Under the pieces are notes generated by a model that did not search any database, was not told where the DNA came from, and worked only from the letters and a program-made list of their open reading frames with translations. A program made the translations under genes and the position numbers. This document shows positions 17,434 to 28,300 of a DNA stretch of 64,000 nucleotides, in pieces. Positions within the stretch are counted from its first letter, which is position 1. Each line of letters opens with the position of its first letter. The stretch is from Pedobacter roseus (GTDB lineage: Bacteria; Bacteroidota; Bacteroidia; Sphingobacteriales; Sphingobacteriaceae). The stretch spans positions 4,278,001 to 4,342,000 of the forward strand of contig NZ_CP060723.1 of the NCBI RefSeq assembly GCF_014395225.1, read 5' to 3'.

Positions 17434-19701
17434 CTATTTACTCAGCGAAAAAGGCTTATCTTCTTCTAAAAGTCCTCTATTTAACGAAGGTTTAACATTC
17501 ATCTCTAATTTTAACACCCCGCCCTTTAAAATATCGCTGTGATTAATAAAGTTTCTGGTGAAATTTTTACCGTTAAAGCTGGCAGATTTAATATAAACGT
17601 GGTCGGAATCATTTGCGGGTGCTTCGATCACGAATTTTTTACCGTTTTCTAAGTTAATCGTTGTTTTTTTAAACATTGGGCTACCTAAAACATATTCGCC
17701 CGTACCAGGCGTAACGCTATAAAAACCCAAAGCACTTAACACATACCATGATGAAGTTTGCCCCTGGTCTTCATCACCGGGATAACCGTTTTCGGTAGCA
17801 TCATACAATTTATGCATCACCTCGCGGGCGTGAAACTGCGCTTTCCAGGGCTGGTTAGCATAATTATAAAGGTAAACCATGTGCTGTATCGGTTGGTTTC
17901 CATGTGCATATTGCCCCATGTTAGCCATCACCATTTCAGTCATTTCGTGGATCATGCCGCCGTAAGAGCCAACATTAACTTTATTGGGTTCGGTAAAAAC
18001 AGAATCCAGTTTTGCCGTAAAATTGTTGTACCCACCCATCAAATTAATCAAGCCTTTGGTATCCTGAAAAACCGACCACTGCCAATGCCAGGCGTTGCCT
18101 TCGGTAAAAGGTCCGCCCCACTCTGTCGGGTCGAAATTTGGCGACCATTTGCCTTCTGCGTTTTTGCCCCTCATAAACCGTGTAGCAGGATCGTACACAT
18201 TTTTATAATTATACATTGGTTTTTCAAAAACCTCTATATAATGTTTGTCATCAATCATTTTGGCCAATTGGTAGGCACAATAATCATCGTAAGCATACTC
18301 CAGCGTTTTTGCGGTGGCTTCCCTATATTTTGGATAAGGCACATAACCCAATTGATTATATTCGGTTACCCCATCCCTACCGTTTGCAGGTCCCCAGGGC
18401 CCCTTGTTCATCGCTTCATGATAATAGGCATCAAGGGCTTTTTTGGGGTCAAAAGTTCTGATTCCTTTTACCCAGGCATCGGCCAGTAAAGAAATGGCAT
18501 GGTTACCGATCATACTGCCTGCTTCGCTGGGGAACGACCATGAGGGCAGCCAACCGCATTGCTCATAAGCATCAAGCATGGCCTGCATGTAACGACCATG
18601 CATTTCGGGCTGTACCAGGGTATTTAATGGAAATTGCGCACGGAAGGTATCCCAGAAACCGGTATCGGTAAACATATACCCATCATGTACCTTACCATCG
18701 TAAGGACTGAAATAATAAGGTTTTCCAGCCTCATTGATTTCATAAAATTTTCTTGAGAATAAACTTGCCCTGAAAAAGCAAGAATAAAAGGTTGCCATAT
18801 CGGCTTTCGATCCACCTTCCACTTCAACTTTACCTAAAGATTTATTCCATACCGCAGCAGCATTGGCTTTGGTATCTTCTAAAGTTTTATCGCTGCCCAG
18901 CTCTCTTTTTAAATTAAGCTCGGCCTGTTTTAAGCTGATGTAAGAGGAAGCGGTTTTAATCTGAACTTTAGTACCTGACTCAAATTGTACAAATGCACCT
19001 TTTCCTAATCCTTCGGCAGTTAGCGAATCTTTATTTACCGTATTGCGTTTGTTCTCCCAGGTACCATAAGATTTAATGGGCTGATCGAACTGGATCACAA
19101 AATAACTTTTCCAGCCACGCTTAAAACCTTCGCCATTATTTACCCATCCTGTAATTTTATTTTCCTTTGGGTAGATCTGCACACCGCTCAACCTGGTGTA
19201 TCCATCAAGGATCAGGTAGCTCCTTTTACCTTTTGGATAGCTGAAACGCAGATGCGCACCACGCTCTGATGGAGAAATTTCTGTAGTAATCTCGTTTTCG
19301 AACTTTACTTTATAATAATTCGGTTTTGCAACTTCATCTTTATGGCTAAACCGGGTTTCACGCTGGTTCTCGTCAACAACAAGTTCATCAACCATTGGCA
19401 TTAAAGAAAATACCGCATAATCCCTTGTCCACGAGCTGCATTGATGCGCCTGCTGAAAACCCCTGATTTTATCTTTAAAGTATTGGTATTTCCAGCCATC
19501 GCCGTTTCTTCCCGTTTGGGGTGTCCAGGTGTGCATGCCAAAAGGCAGGGCGGTTGTGGGATAGGTATTTCCCCTGGTGAGCTCGTGTTTGGAATTGGTT
19601 CCCTGAAGCGTGTTCACATAGTGGACCCAATCTTTCTGCTGCGCCGATAGCCCTTTGCAAGCAAGACAGCATAAAATGGATGCGATTAATTTAAGTTTCA
19701 T
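17434..19701 (-). CDS. GH92 alpha-mannosidase (second of two)
   Basis: The ATG at 19701 begins a signal peptide (MKLKLIASILCCLACKGLSAQ); the frame is open 33 codons further upstream without a plausible leader. The product is 755 residues, with GH92 hallmarks WVHYVNTLQGT, GNTYPTTALPFGMHTWTPQT, GFWDTFRAQFPL and GYPGDEDQGQTSSWYVLSAL. It is clearly a paralogue of the protein at 11804-14092 but well diverged, so a different linkage or chain position is likely. No LacI-type site was seen in the short gap upstream. Confidence 0.92.
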   Translation of the reverse strand: MKLKLIASILCCLACKGLSAQQKDWVHYVNTLQGTNSKHELTRGNTYPTTALPFGMHTWTPQTGRNGDGWKYQYFKDKIRGFQQAHQCSSWTRDYAVFSLMPMVDELVVDENQRETRFSHKDEVAKPNYYKVKFENEITTEISPSERGAHLRFSYPKGKRSYLILDGYTRLSGVQIYPKENKITGWVNNGEGFKRGWKSYFVIQFDQPIKSYGTWENKRNTVNKDSLTAEGLGKGAFVQFESGTKVQIKTASSYISLKQAELNLKRELGSDKTLEDTKANAAAVWNKSLGKVEVEGGSKADMATFYSCFFRASLFSRKFYEINEAGKPYYFSPYDGKVHDGYMFTDTGFWDTFRAQFPLNTLVQPEMHGRYMQAMLDAYEQCGWLPSWSFPSEAGSMIGNHAISLLADAWVKGIRTFDPKKALDAYYHEAMNKGPWGPANGRDGVTEYNQLGYVPYPKYREATAKTLEYAYDDYCAYQLAKMIDDKHYIEVFEKPMYNYKNVYDPATRFMRGKNAEGKWSPNFDPTEWGGPFTEGNAWHWQWSVFQDTKGLINLMGGYNNFTAKLDSVFTEPNKVNVGSYGGMIHEMTEMVMANMGQYAHGNQPIQHMVYLYNYANQPWKAQFHAREVMHKLYDATENGYPGDEDQGQTSSWYVLSALGFYSVTPGTGEYVLGSPMFKKTTINLENGKKFVIEAPANDSDHVYIKSASFNGKNFTRNFINHSDILKGGVLKLEMNVKPSLNRGLLEEDKPFSLSK

Positions 19702-19761
19702 TGGTTTGTTTGTGTGTGTTGTTCTTTTCAGCAGGTATAAAACCATGCTGTATATTTTAAA

Positions 19762-19809
19762 AATCAGCTTTTGCCTGCATAGGTAAATGGTTGCAGGCAA
19801 AGCTGATTA
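19762..19809 (-). terminator. Strong terminator of the DUF4965 gene
   Basis: AATCAGCTTTGCCTGCA pairs with TGCAGGCAAAAGCTGATT (about 17 bp, one bulge), followed by TTTTTAAAAT on the minus strand. It separates this gene from the downstream GH92 gene, which then needs its own promoter or read-through. Confidence 0.8.
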
Positions 19810-19815
19810 ATGCTT

Positions 19816-22260
19816 TTATTTAATATTCCATTTATCGGCCAGCATTTTAATGAAGTAACCGCCAACTACGCTTCTTGCCTGGAAACCTGTCATTTTACCG
19901 TTGGTGGTTTCGTGCCAATCGCTCAATGGCACCTTGCTTTCAGTTTCGGTAGCATATCGGTAAATGGGACTAATGAATTTTTGGAAATCTGCTTCGTTAT
20001 CAGCTAGTGTTGCGGTCCACATAATCCAATCTGATTTGGTATAGGTTCTGCGGCTATCCAAAGGCAGTCCGAAATCTTTTTGTTTAGTTAAATAGAAATC
20101 AATCTCCTTTTTATACACTTCTTTTGGAAAAAGATCCAATTTTAAAAGTTTATCCCAAACCAGGTTATACTTCTGGCTCCAGGTATTTTTATCATTAAAT
20201 GTTAAAGCATAATGATCGCCGTCATCGGCAAGTTTCATCCAGTTCTGCGCCATTTGTAAAGCAGCTGTGCGGTATTTGGTGGCTACATCGGTTTTACCTA
20301 GTAACTGTGCCATTTGCGCATAACCGCCTAAAGCCACAATTGCCTTTACCGATAAGTTCGAATTACGGGCAAGGTGGCCTGCAAAATCATCGGTACATAA
20401 CTGGTTGGCAGGATCGAAACCTTCTCTTAAAAGGTAATTGGCCCATACCGACATTACTTCCCAGTGTTTTTCGGCATATTTTGCGTTTCCCTCTGCCTTG
20501 GTAATGGCGGCAGTTAAAATGATCATGTTCCCCGCTTCTTCCACCGGCATATCTTCACCATAAGTTTGACCGTTTGCCAGAGGATAAGTACCTAAATCGT
20601 GTGCGGCAAAAGGTTTTTTCCATTTTCCACTTTCCGAATAATAAAAAATACCGTTCAACATCCCTTTTAGCAATTCAGGATTGTACACTAAAAATTGTGA
20701 CGCAGATGGATAGGTTACATCAACCGTATTGATTGATCCGTTACTAAAGTTTTCTTTAGAAAGAAAAAGGATATCGCCATTGGGTGCATATACGATTTTA
20801 TGGGCTGCAATCGCCTGTCTGTAGGCCAGCTTGCACATTTCTGCATATTCCTTTCCTCCTGCTTTTTCCGCATCAGCATAAAGTTTCGCATCAAAAGCGG
20901 CACATTTGGCTTTTAAAGATGGATATTGAATATTAGCATCTGCCAATTGATCTTCAAATTGCTGCGAACCGGATTGCCTCCAAACCGGAGATAGTTTTTC
21001 GCCAAAGTACTCTACCGATTTTAAATCATCATACCCCAACAATACATATCTCTCCACCGCAGCAGAAGAAACAGTACCAAAAGGAATCACACTGTTTAGA
21101 CTTAAGTTTTTGGAATTTAAAACCTGGTTTTGATTGGGATATTTTGCCGCCATAAAAGCTTTTAAACTTTCGTTCTGGGTACCGATAAACTGCACAGCAT
21201 TAAACTTTGAAGGTACAGCAACATATAAATAACCCCAATCAATCCGTACATCATCACCACGTTTTTTTAATATAGGCTGTTCAACAGTACCTGTTTTAAG
21301 GATAGAAAGGCTGTTTTTGGTACTTTTCCAGGCAGAAACAGCCTGAGTTGGTGTATTTACTGCAATATTTGATGAGGCTCCAAAGAAAACATCAACTTTA
21401 TGCGCTTTGCCATCAGTTGATTTTACCGCATAGTTGATATAACTGATTGGCCTTGCGGTTAGTTTAATATCGTTAAGCAACAGTGGCGAAGTAAAACTCA
21501 CTTCTAAAGCTACTTTACCACAAGTAAAGTTATATTTTGTTGTGGTAGCCTGTACGGTAACATTGGTTTGGGTTGCAGGCGCAATTTTTACCTCCTGAGC
21601 TTCCTCTTCTACAATCCCGGCATCTAAATGCCTCCCGCCTGCAGTATTTTTGCAATGAATAGCCAGTACATTTTTACCTTTTAGTAAAATGCCATCCTCA
21701 ATTGGCAGGTAGATATAATCAGAAACCCATCCGTTTTTCCTGTAAATTAATTTCCCGTTGAGGTACACCATTACATTATCATCGTGATTGAGTTTAAGAT
21801 ATTTTTTTGCTGATGTTGGATTTGCAACTTCAAAAGTTCTTCTGAAATACAGGTCGTCGGTACTCCATTTTGTTTTATCGCTTCGCTCATCGCCAAACGG
21901 AGCATCGCCTTTTTTCCAGGCACCATCATTGTAAGTATTGGTTTCCCAACCTTTTTCAGGCTGATCGAAGGTATAACTGGCCTGGTATTTAACTTCATCA
22001 GCAGCTGGGAGTATGGTTTTAAAGCTTTTGCTTTCTTCGCCCATAAAACGGTAAAACTGATCGTCAACTTTTATTATGCCCAATAAAGATTGTTCCTTAC
22101 CGGTCCAGTGTTTGGTAACCGATTGATTTAAGCCATCGCCAAAAGACCAGATACTGAAATAGGCATCATGCGTTACCAGCGGATAAGCCGGGGCTTTATC
22201 TTGTGCTTTAAGCGTGAAAGTAAAAAAAAGGCAAAATGCCAGCAAGGAAAGGTTTCTCAT
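19816..22260 (-). CDS. DUF4965/glutaminase-A-like (DUF5127, DUF1793) secreted protein
   Basis: An 814-residue secreted protein (MRNLSLLAFCLFFTFTLKAQ). The N-terminal part (about 25-220) includes a jelly-roll segment with DNVMVYLNGKLIYRKNGW. The following DUF4964/DUF5127 parts lead to an (alpha/alpha)6-type DUF4965 region: AHDLGTYPLANGQTYGEDMPVEEAGNMIIL, NLVWDKLLKLDLFP, SRRTYTKSDWIMWTA, PLSDWHETTNGK. Members are named glutaminase after fungal proteins, yet in Bacteroidota they sit among glycosidases and may be glycoside hydrolases. Two operator-like sites lie within 150 bases upstream. Confidence 0.8.
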   Translation of the reverse strand: MRNLSLLAFCLFFTFTLKAQDKAPAYPLVTHDAYFSIWSFGDGLNQSVTKHWTGKEQSLLGIIKVDDQFYRFMGEESKSFKTILPAADEVKYQASYTFDQPEKGWETNTYNDGAWKKGDAPFGDERSDKTKWSTDDLYFRRTFEVANPTSAKKYLKLNHDDNVMVYLNGKLIYRKNGWVSDYIYLPIEDGILLKGKNVLAIHCKNTAGGRHLDAGIVEEEAQEVKIAPATQTNVTVQATTTKYNFTCGKVALEVSFTSPLLLNDIKLTARPISYINYAVKSTDGKAHKVDVFFGASSNIAVNTPTQAVSAWKSTKNSLSILKTGTVEQPILKKRGDDVRIDWGYLYVAVPSKFNAVQFIGTQNESLKAFMAAKYPNQNQVLNSKNLSLNSVIPFGTVSSAAVERYVLLGYDDLKSVEYFGEKLSPVWRQSGSQQFEDQLADANIQYPSLKAKCAAFDAKLYADAEKAGGKEYAEMCKLAYRQAIAAHKIVYAPNGDILFLSKENFSNGSINTVDVTYPSASQFLVYNPELLKGMLNGIFYYSESGKWKKPFAAHDLGTYPLANGQTYGEDMPVEEAGNMIILTAAITKAEGNAKYAEKHWEVMSVWANYLLREGFDPANQLCTDDFAGHLARNSNLSVKAIVALGGYAQMAQLLGKTDVATKYRTAALQMAQNWMKLADDGDHYALTFNDKNTWSQKYNLVWDKLLKLDLFPKEVYKKEIDFYLTKQKDFGLPLDSRRTYTKSDWIMWTATLADNEADFQKFISPIYRYATETESKVPLSDWHETTNGKMTGFQARSVVGGYFIKMLADKWNIK

Positions 22261-22288
22261 AATTCAATATTTGGTTCTTTGCAATGGA

Positions 22289-22300
22289 TAAATCGTTTTA
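22289..22300. promoter_or_regulatory. LacI-type operator, proximal site of the DUF4965 gene
   Basis: TAAATCGTTTTA, one base off the palindrome TAAAACGTTTTA, 29 bases before the start codon, a position where a bound repressor would block transcription. Confidence 0.5.
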
Positions 22301-22394
22301 CTTAATTTACCGACCAAATATTTATTCTGATTGAATGAAAATGAGGATGATAATTCTAGTTAAGATGGATTTTCGCTCTCTAAAGCCGCAATAA

Positions 22395-22410
22395 AGTAAA
22401 ACGTTTTACT
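22395..22410. promoter_or_regulatory. LacI-type operator, distal site of the DUF4965 gene
   Basis: AGTAAAACGTTTTACT is a perfect 16-base palindrome, the longest of the set, in the 217-base gap between the lacI-type gene and the DUF4965 gene. A pair of sites about 106 bases apart could allow looping. Confidence 0.7.
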
Positions 22411-22477
22411 AATCCAATATTAGAGAATTTAAAAATCATATTAAAACCACATTTCGTAATATTTAAGTTACAAAATA

Positions 22478-23482
22478 TTAATCCCTGATGATAAGTTTGG
22501 CCGGAATGATGATCTGCTGGTTTTCGGGTTTGGCTTTAGAAGAAAGCTGTTTAAGGATCAGTTTGATTACATTTTCTGCAATTTCTTCCAAAGGTTGCTG
22601 TACGGTCGATATTCCCGGGGTATGCAGTTCGAAGGCTTCATGGTCATCGTAGGCAATAATGGCAAAATCATCCCCTATTTTTTTATTGATCTGTTTTAGA
22701 ACTTTAAGGCCGCTGATGGCAAGGTAGTTGGTTGCGAATAAAACGGCATCGATTTTTTTCTGTTCAAGCAGTTGTTTGATCTGGCTGATGGTTTCGCTTT
22801 CTTCCTGGTTAAAATGGATTTTTAACACAAGGTTTTCATCGTATTTGATGCCATTGTCTTCCAAAGCTTTTTTATAACCATCGTAACGTTCTACAATCTG
22901 CTCTACGTTGATATCGGTGGTTACAAGGGCTATATTCTTTTTGCCCTGATCGATAAAACTCTGGATAGATTGGTAAGAAGCATTAAAATGATCGGCCCCT
23001 ACATAACTGGTATTGATATCGGGCAGGTTCCTGTCAAAAAAGATTACGGGATTGCCATCTTCCAACAGCATTTTTACATCTTCTTCTATTCCTTTAATAG
23101 GCGAAATAATATAGGCATCAACTTTACGAGATTTAAACATATTGATTAGTTCTTTCGCTTTATCAACACTGTTTTCGGTACTGGAGTAGATGATTTTATA
23201 CCCCCTTTTATAGGCTTTATCTTCGATTAACCTGGCTATCCTGGAAAAAAATGAGTTGGAAATATCTTCAATGATCAGGCCGATGATGTTTGAGTTTCCG
23301 GTACGCAAACTTCTGGCAATCTGGTTGGGTTTATAACCGCTTTCTGCAATAATTTTCTCTACCTTTTCAATAACCGCTTCACTGATTGATTTCTCTTTTG
23401 CTTTACCATTAATAATAAAGGAAACTGTGGTGATGGATACATTTGCTTTAACAGCTATATCTTTGATGGAAAGCGATTTCAT
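22478..23482 (-). CDS. LacI-family transcriptional regulator
   Basis: A 334-residue protein. Residues 1-60 are the LacI helix-turn-helix and hinge (SIKDIAVKANVSITTVSFIINGKA, GYKPNQIARSLRTG). Residues about 62-330 form the periplasmic-binding-protein-like effector domain (NIIGLIIEDISNSFFSRIARLIED). It lies between susCD and the glycosidase genes on the same strand, and matching palindromes sit upstream of its neighbours, so it is the likely regulator of the cluster. Effector sugar unknown. Possible autoregulatory sites lie at 23501 and 23583. Confidence 0.92.
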   Translation of the reverse strand: MKSLSIKDIAVKANVSITTVSFIINGKAKEKSISEAVIEKVEKIIAESGYKPNQIARSLRTGNSNIIGLIIEDISNSFFSRIARLIEDKAYKRGYKIIYSSTENSVDKAKELINMFKSRKVDAYIISPIKGIEEDVKMLLEDGNPVIFFDRNLPDINTSYVGADHFNASYQSIQSFIDQGKKNIALVTTDINVEQIVERYDGYKKALEDNGIKYDENLVLKIHFNQEESETISQIKQLLEQKKIDAVLFATNYLAISGLKVLKQINKKIGDDFAIIAYDDHEAFELHTPGISTVQQPLEEIAENVIKLILKQLSSKAKPENQQIIIPAKLIIRD

Positions 23483-23502
23483 TTGGCTGGAATTCTTTTA
23501 TG

Positions 23503-23594
23503 TTAATCGATTCAAAGCTAAATAAAAATTATAGCTTTTAATTTTTTGCCCGTTATAAAAACGCAATTTAACATTTTTTATGTTAATCGTTTTA
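23503..23594. promoter_or_regulatory. Two operator-like sites upstream of the lacI-type gene
   Basis: TTAATCGATT at 23503 (19 bases from the start) and TTAATCGTTTTA at 23583 match the shared operator core in part. They would allow autoregulation. The match is weaker than at 22395. Confidence 0.35.
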
Positions 23595-23644
23595 GAAACA
23601 GTTGTTAAAGGTTGGCAGGATAAAAAAATGAGGCATAAAACAGC

Positions 23645-23669
23645 AAAAGGCGCTTATGAAGCGCCTTTT
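23645..23669 (-). terminator. Terminator of the susC-susD operon
   Basis: AAAAGGCGC and GCGCCTTTT form a perfect 9-bp stem with a short loop and T run, 10 bases past the SusD stop. Confidence 0.85.
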
Positions 23670-23678
23670 GTATCAAAA

Positions 23679-25334
23679 TTAATATCCTGGGTTTTGGGTG
23701 AGTTTTGGGTTAAAATCTCTTTGTCGCTGAGGAATTGGATATAATGACCTTGTTGGTGTAGATATCTCGTGATCCCACCATTTGGTATTGCTAAATTTTC
23801 CAAAACGAATCAAATCATCTCTTCTAAAACCTTCAAAAATAAATTCCCTTCCACGCTCTGCCAAAAGCTCGTCTAAAGTTAGCGAAACAGTAGTATAAGC
23901 ATGGGCTGGCCAGGTAGCAGCTGTATAAGCTCTTTGTTTGCAGGTATTGATTAAGGTCACTGCATCTGCTGTAGCAGCTCCTCCATTTTTACGCATGATG
24001 GCTTCTGCTTTAGCAAAGTAAATCCAGGTTAAACGGTAAACATTCCAGTCGGTATTATTGTAGTTTGGATCTGGTTCTACACGAACACCGTTAACAAGGC
24101 CTGGTAGTGAGTTTCCTAATTTGTATTTATTAAAACGCACACCGCTGTTTTCTTCGCCTTCGCTCATATTGGTGACTGTAGAATTTTTGGTGTTTTTTTG
24201 GATGTTATCTACAAATGAAAGTGGCTTACCTGCATACTCTACGGTTCCTTCAACAGGGGCAGTAGGATCGGTAAATTTAAACTGTGGCCCGAATAAAAGC
24301 CAGTTGGTTTTACGGAGATCATCTGTTTCAAAAGTAGTGTAAACTCCCGGAATCAATACAATCCCGTCATTACCATTTCTGCCACCGCCATAAATATCCC
24401 TTTGTGCAAAGTGATAAAATTCACCGGTCCATGATGGTTCAAATTTGGCTCTTGTAAAATCGTAAGCTATAGAGAAGATTACCTCTTTTGATAAATCGTT
24501 GGTATTTTTAAACTGATCTGAAATATTCGGATCCAGTGCCATGCTACCGTTTTGTCCACCACCTTCATTATTAATTAATTTATCGGCAGCAGCGATACAA
24601 TCATCCCAACGGGCAGTACCTGTCCACACCTCTGCATTGAGGTACAATTCTACTAACATGGCATAACCGCTGGCCTGACTCATTCTACCCAATTGTGCCC
24701 TTGATAATTTGGGTACATTGTTGATATTATCTTTGATTTCTTTTTCGATAAAAGCAAAAACATCTTTTCTACTGGTTGTATTGGGTAAAATCGGATTAGC
24801 AGGATCTACAATGGTGGTTGATAATGGAATATTACCAAACAGATCCATGAGTTTAAGGTAATGGAATGCCCGCAGTAATTTTAATTCTGCAATATATTCG
24901 TCTTTCTCTTGTTGGGTAATACCCATGGCAGAAATATCCCTCGATCCAATATTTGCAATTGGATCGTTACAGTAGCCAACGCCGGCATACATCAGGGCCC
25001 ATGCGTTATTTATTCCAGCTTCATCTACCGTCCAGCTATGATAGTGTAATCTTTTCCACTTTCCACCATCTTCACCGTGCGGTCCTTTGGTTGGCCACGC
25101 CAGCTGATCGGCAGAAAGTTCTGCCAGGCGCCACCATCCGTCTTGTCCTGAAGGTGTTACCCAGGCGTTTGCATGGGTATATGGCCTTAACACTGCAGAA
25201 ATTACTTCGTTTTTATTGGTATAAAATTTTTCAGCCGGAATAACATCGTATGCATTTTCATCTAAATTGGTACAGGCAGAAGCCATACCAACAATTAGCG
25301 CAAGGGCCGTATATATGATTGATTTATTTTTCAT
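23679..25334 (-). CDS. SusD/RagB-family glycan-binding lipoprotein
   Basis: A 551-residue protein with a lipoprotein signal peptide (GMASAC, lipid-bearing Cys at 21). SusD hallmarks are the early LDENAYDVIPAEKFYTNK, the TPR helices with AELKLLRAFHYLKLMDLFGNIPL, and the C-terminal LAERGREFIFEGFRRDDLIRFGKF followed by YPIPQRQRDFNPKLTQNPGY. It is an outer-membrane lid that captures oligosaccharide for its SusC partner, whose gene ends 11 bases upstream. Confidence 0.95.
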   Translation of the reverse strand: MKNKSIIYTALALIVGMASACTNLDENAYDVIPAEKFYTNKNEVISAVLRPYTHANAWVTPSGQDGWWRLAELSADQLAWPTKGPHGEDGGKWKRLHYHSWTVDEAGINNAWALMYAGVGYCNDPIANIGSRDISAMGITQQEKDEYIAELKLLRAFHYLKLMDLFGNIPLSTTIVDPANPILPNTTSRKDVFAFIEKEIKDNINNVPKLSRAQLGRMSQASGYAMLVELYLNAEVWTGTARWDDCIAAADKLINNEGGGQNGSMALDPNISDQFKNTNDLSKEVIFSIAYDFTRAKFEPSWTGEFYHFAQRDIYGGGRNGNDGIVLIPGVYTTFETDDLRKTNWLLFGPQFKFTDPTAPVEGTVEYAGKPLSFVDNIQKNTKNSTVTNMSEGEENSGVRFNKYKLGNSLPGLVNGVRVEPDPNYNNTDWNVYRLTWIYFAKAEAIMRKNGGAATADAVTLINTCKQRAYTAATWPAHAYTTVSLTLDELLAERGREFIFEGFRRDDLIRFGKFSNTKWWDHEISTPTRSLYPIPQRQRDFNPKLTQNPGY

Positions 25335-25345
25335 TTTGTTATTTA

Positions 25346-28300
25346 TTAAAACCCTACGTTAACACCAAATAAGAATGATCTGGTACTTGGATAAGCACCG
25401 CGGTTATCGATACCTGGGCCTAAGCCTGTATCCTGAACGAAATCAGGATCGTTACCGCTGTAACCTGTAATAGTTGCTAAATTCTGGCCAGTAGCATATA
25501 CGCGCAGGTTGCGGATATATTTTGTTTTTAATTTAAAATTATAACCCAGGGTAACCTCATCAATTTTTACGTTTGTACCACTTTCAACATAGTAATCGGA
25601 GTACATATAGGTATCATTAATCTGGCTGTATTTCCCAAATGCATCTCTCAGGTAGTTAGATCCTGTAATGGCTGGATTCCCATAACTTAATGCAGTGGTG
25701 TTTAAGATGTCGTAATCGAACTTACCTCTTAAGAACACCCTGAAATCGAAATTCTTGTAGGTGAAGTTTGCAGTGTATGAGGCATAATATTTCGGAATGG
25801 CATTACCTATCGGCGCTAAATCCGATACATTCTTATCTTTCGAATTGTTGATCTGGTCGTTACGTACCGGAACACCATTTCTATTATAAAATAACCATTT
25901 TCCATTGGCATCAAAACCGGCAAAACGTTTACCATAAAAAATACCAACTTCTTCACCTTCGTAAGTGGTAATGGCATCTCCTAAATCGCCTGAACCACCT
26001 ATTCCGCCGAATGTCCTGTATTTAACGGCAAAAGCATCGTTAGAATAAGAATTTAAGGTGTTTTTGATGGTACTTCCGGTAAAATCCATACTGAAAGTAA
26101 AATCCTTCAATTTAACGGCTTGATAGCTTAAAGCAACCTCTAAACCTCTTGATGAAATATTACCCACATTGGCATAAATGGTACTCTGAACATAAGGAGG
26201 TTGAGGTGTAGTATATTGATCCAGCAAATCTTTAGTGGTTCTGTCAAACACATCAATTGATCCGGTTAACTTACTGTTAAACAAGGTAAAATCTGCCCCA
26301 ACATTGGTTTCCCTTTTAGATTCCCATTTAAGAAAAGGGTTAGGATTATATTGTGGACCATAAGTTTCCCTGTAGCTACCATCAGGATAAAGGTATTTAC
26401 CTCCGCCACTAAGTACTACCCTTGAAGCATTATTGGCAAAACCAGAATTACCTGTTACCCCATAACCTGCTCTTAACTTTAAGTAGTTAACCCACTTCAC
26501 ATCCTTCATGAAACCCTCTTCGGTAACGTTCCAACCTAAGGAAACTGCGGGAAAATTTCCCCACTTATTGTTATCACCGAACCTGGACGATCCTTCATGC
26601 CTTAAAATTAACTGCAATAAGTATTTATTATCGTATGAATAGTTTATCCTACCAAAAAATGCAATCAGGGTATTATCGTTTTTATAACTGCCCATACCTG
26701 CTTTACCATCGGCCAGTGCCTGTCCGGCACCCAGGTTATCTTCATTAAACTGATCGTTTAAGAAACCACGTGTACTTGCTTTAGCACCTTCTTCAATGTT
26801 GTAGCGATAACTGTAACCTGCCAGAGCAGTAATAGCATGTTTGCTGGCAAACGTTGTGGTGTATTGTAATGTGGGTTCAAAAGCATAACCCTGAGAAAGG
26901 AAATTATTTTTGAATGCATATCCGCCACCTGGGTAATCACTGTTTTCTATGGAGTTTTCACTTTTCAATTGCGCATAACCGCCATCAACAAAATTATCCC
27001 GCTGTAACGATCCAAACACCGAAGCTTTTAAACCTTTAACAATATCGAAATCAGCTTTCAAATCAGCCGAAGTAGTTTGTTGTTTACGGTAGCTGGTTTG
27101 CGTAAATAAACGTGCGTATTGATTGGTACTCTGGTTATCGTAGTAAAATGAACCATCAGGGTTATAAATCTGCTTGGTTGGGTTTTTAGTTAATTCCTCT
27201 TCCCATCCACTGGCATTTAATTCATTGTCGAAAAACGATGAAGTGGTACCATTGGAAAGTAAGTTGGCGTTATTAATATTGGTGGCCAGGTTTAACTGAA
27301 TGTTTAATTTATCATCAAAACCTTTCTGATTGATGTTCAGCCTTCCGGTATATTCTTTCCTGCCATTTTCAAGGGCAATACCCTGTAAATCGCGATAATT
27401 TAAACTTGCTCTATAGCTTGTTTTATCTGTTCCTCCAGAAAGTGCAAGGTTATGATTTTGAGACAGATTATCATGGTTTACCAATTTATCGTACAGATCT
27501 TCGCTGCCTCCGTAATCTACAGCATTAATTTCGCCGCTATTGATTTTTGCCCTAAACTCATCGGCTGTTAAAAAATCTAAGCGGTTTTGGATAAACTCTT
27601 TACGGATATAACTAGAATAGCTAAATGTTGGCGGACCTGGTTTACCCTTTTTTGTGGTGATTAATATTACACCCGCATTTGCACTGGTACCATAAATTGC
27701 TGCACCAGAACCATCTTTTAATACGTCGACCGATAAGATATCATCTTGTTGCAAAAGATCGGGGTTACCACCGGGAATACCATCAATAACATAAAGCGGA
27801 CTTGCACTACCAGCTACAGAAACTACACCACGTAATTGAACACTTGGTCCTGAGTTAGGATTGGAGCTGTTTGCCCTGGTAATGTTTAGCCCTGCAACTT
27901 TACCCTGAATTAGATCTAAGGCATTCCGCGCACCACTTTGCCTAAACTGAGAAGTATCTACGTGGGCAACGGATGAAGTTACTTCTTTTGTTTTCAACGT
28001 TCCGTAACCAACCACTACTACATCACTTAGGTTTTGGCTTCCTGAAGGCACCAAACTGATGTTTAAAGGAGATGCCCCATTACCTGCAGGCACAGATTTG
28101 CTTTGGTAACCGATATAACTGAACACCAGCACATCGGTTGGGGCAGTTACATTAATACTGAATTTACCATTCTCCTGTGTAACGGTACCACCAGTTTTAC
28201 CCTGAATTTTAATTCCAACACCAGGTAAACCGAGTTTCTGTTCATCTACAACAGTACCGGTAATTGTTTTTTGTGCAGCTGATGTTGCTGCAGGAGCACC

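Noticed and set aside
17758..18489. 243-residue plus-strand open frame inside the second GH92 gene
   Set aside because: It lies entirely antisense to a conserved GH92 coding region, and its residue make-up (many His, Ile, Phe, Arg) is that of an antisense shadow.
19702..19800. Longer N-terminus for the second GH92 protein (start at 19800)
   Set aside because: The extra 33 residues precede a clean signal peptide at MKLKLIASILCC and overlap the terminator hairpin of the upstream gene.
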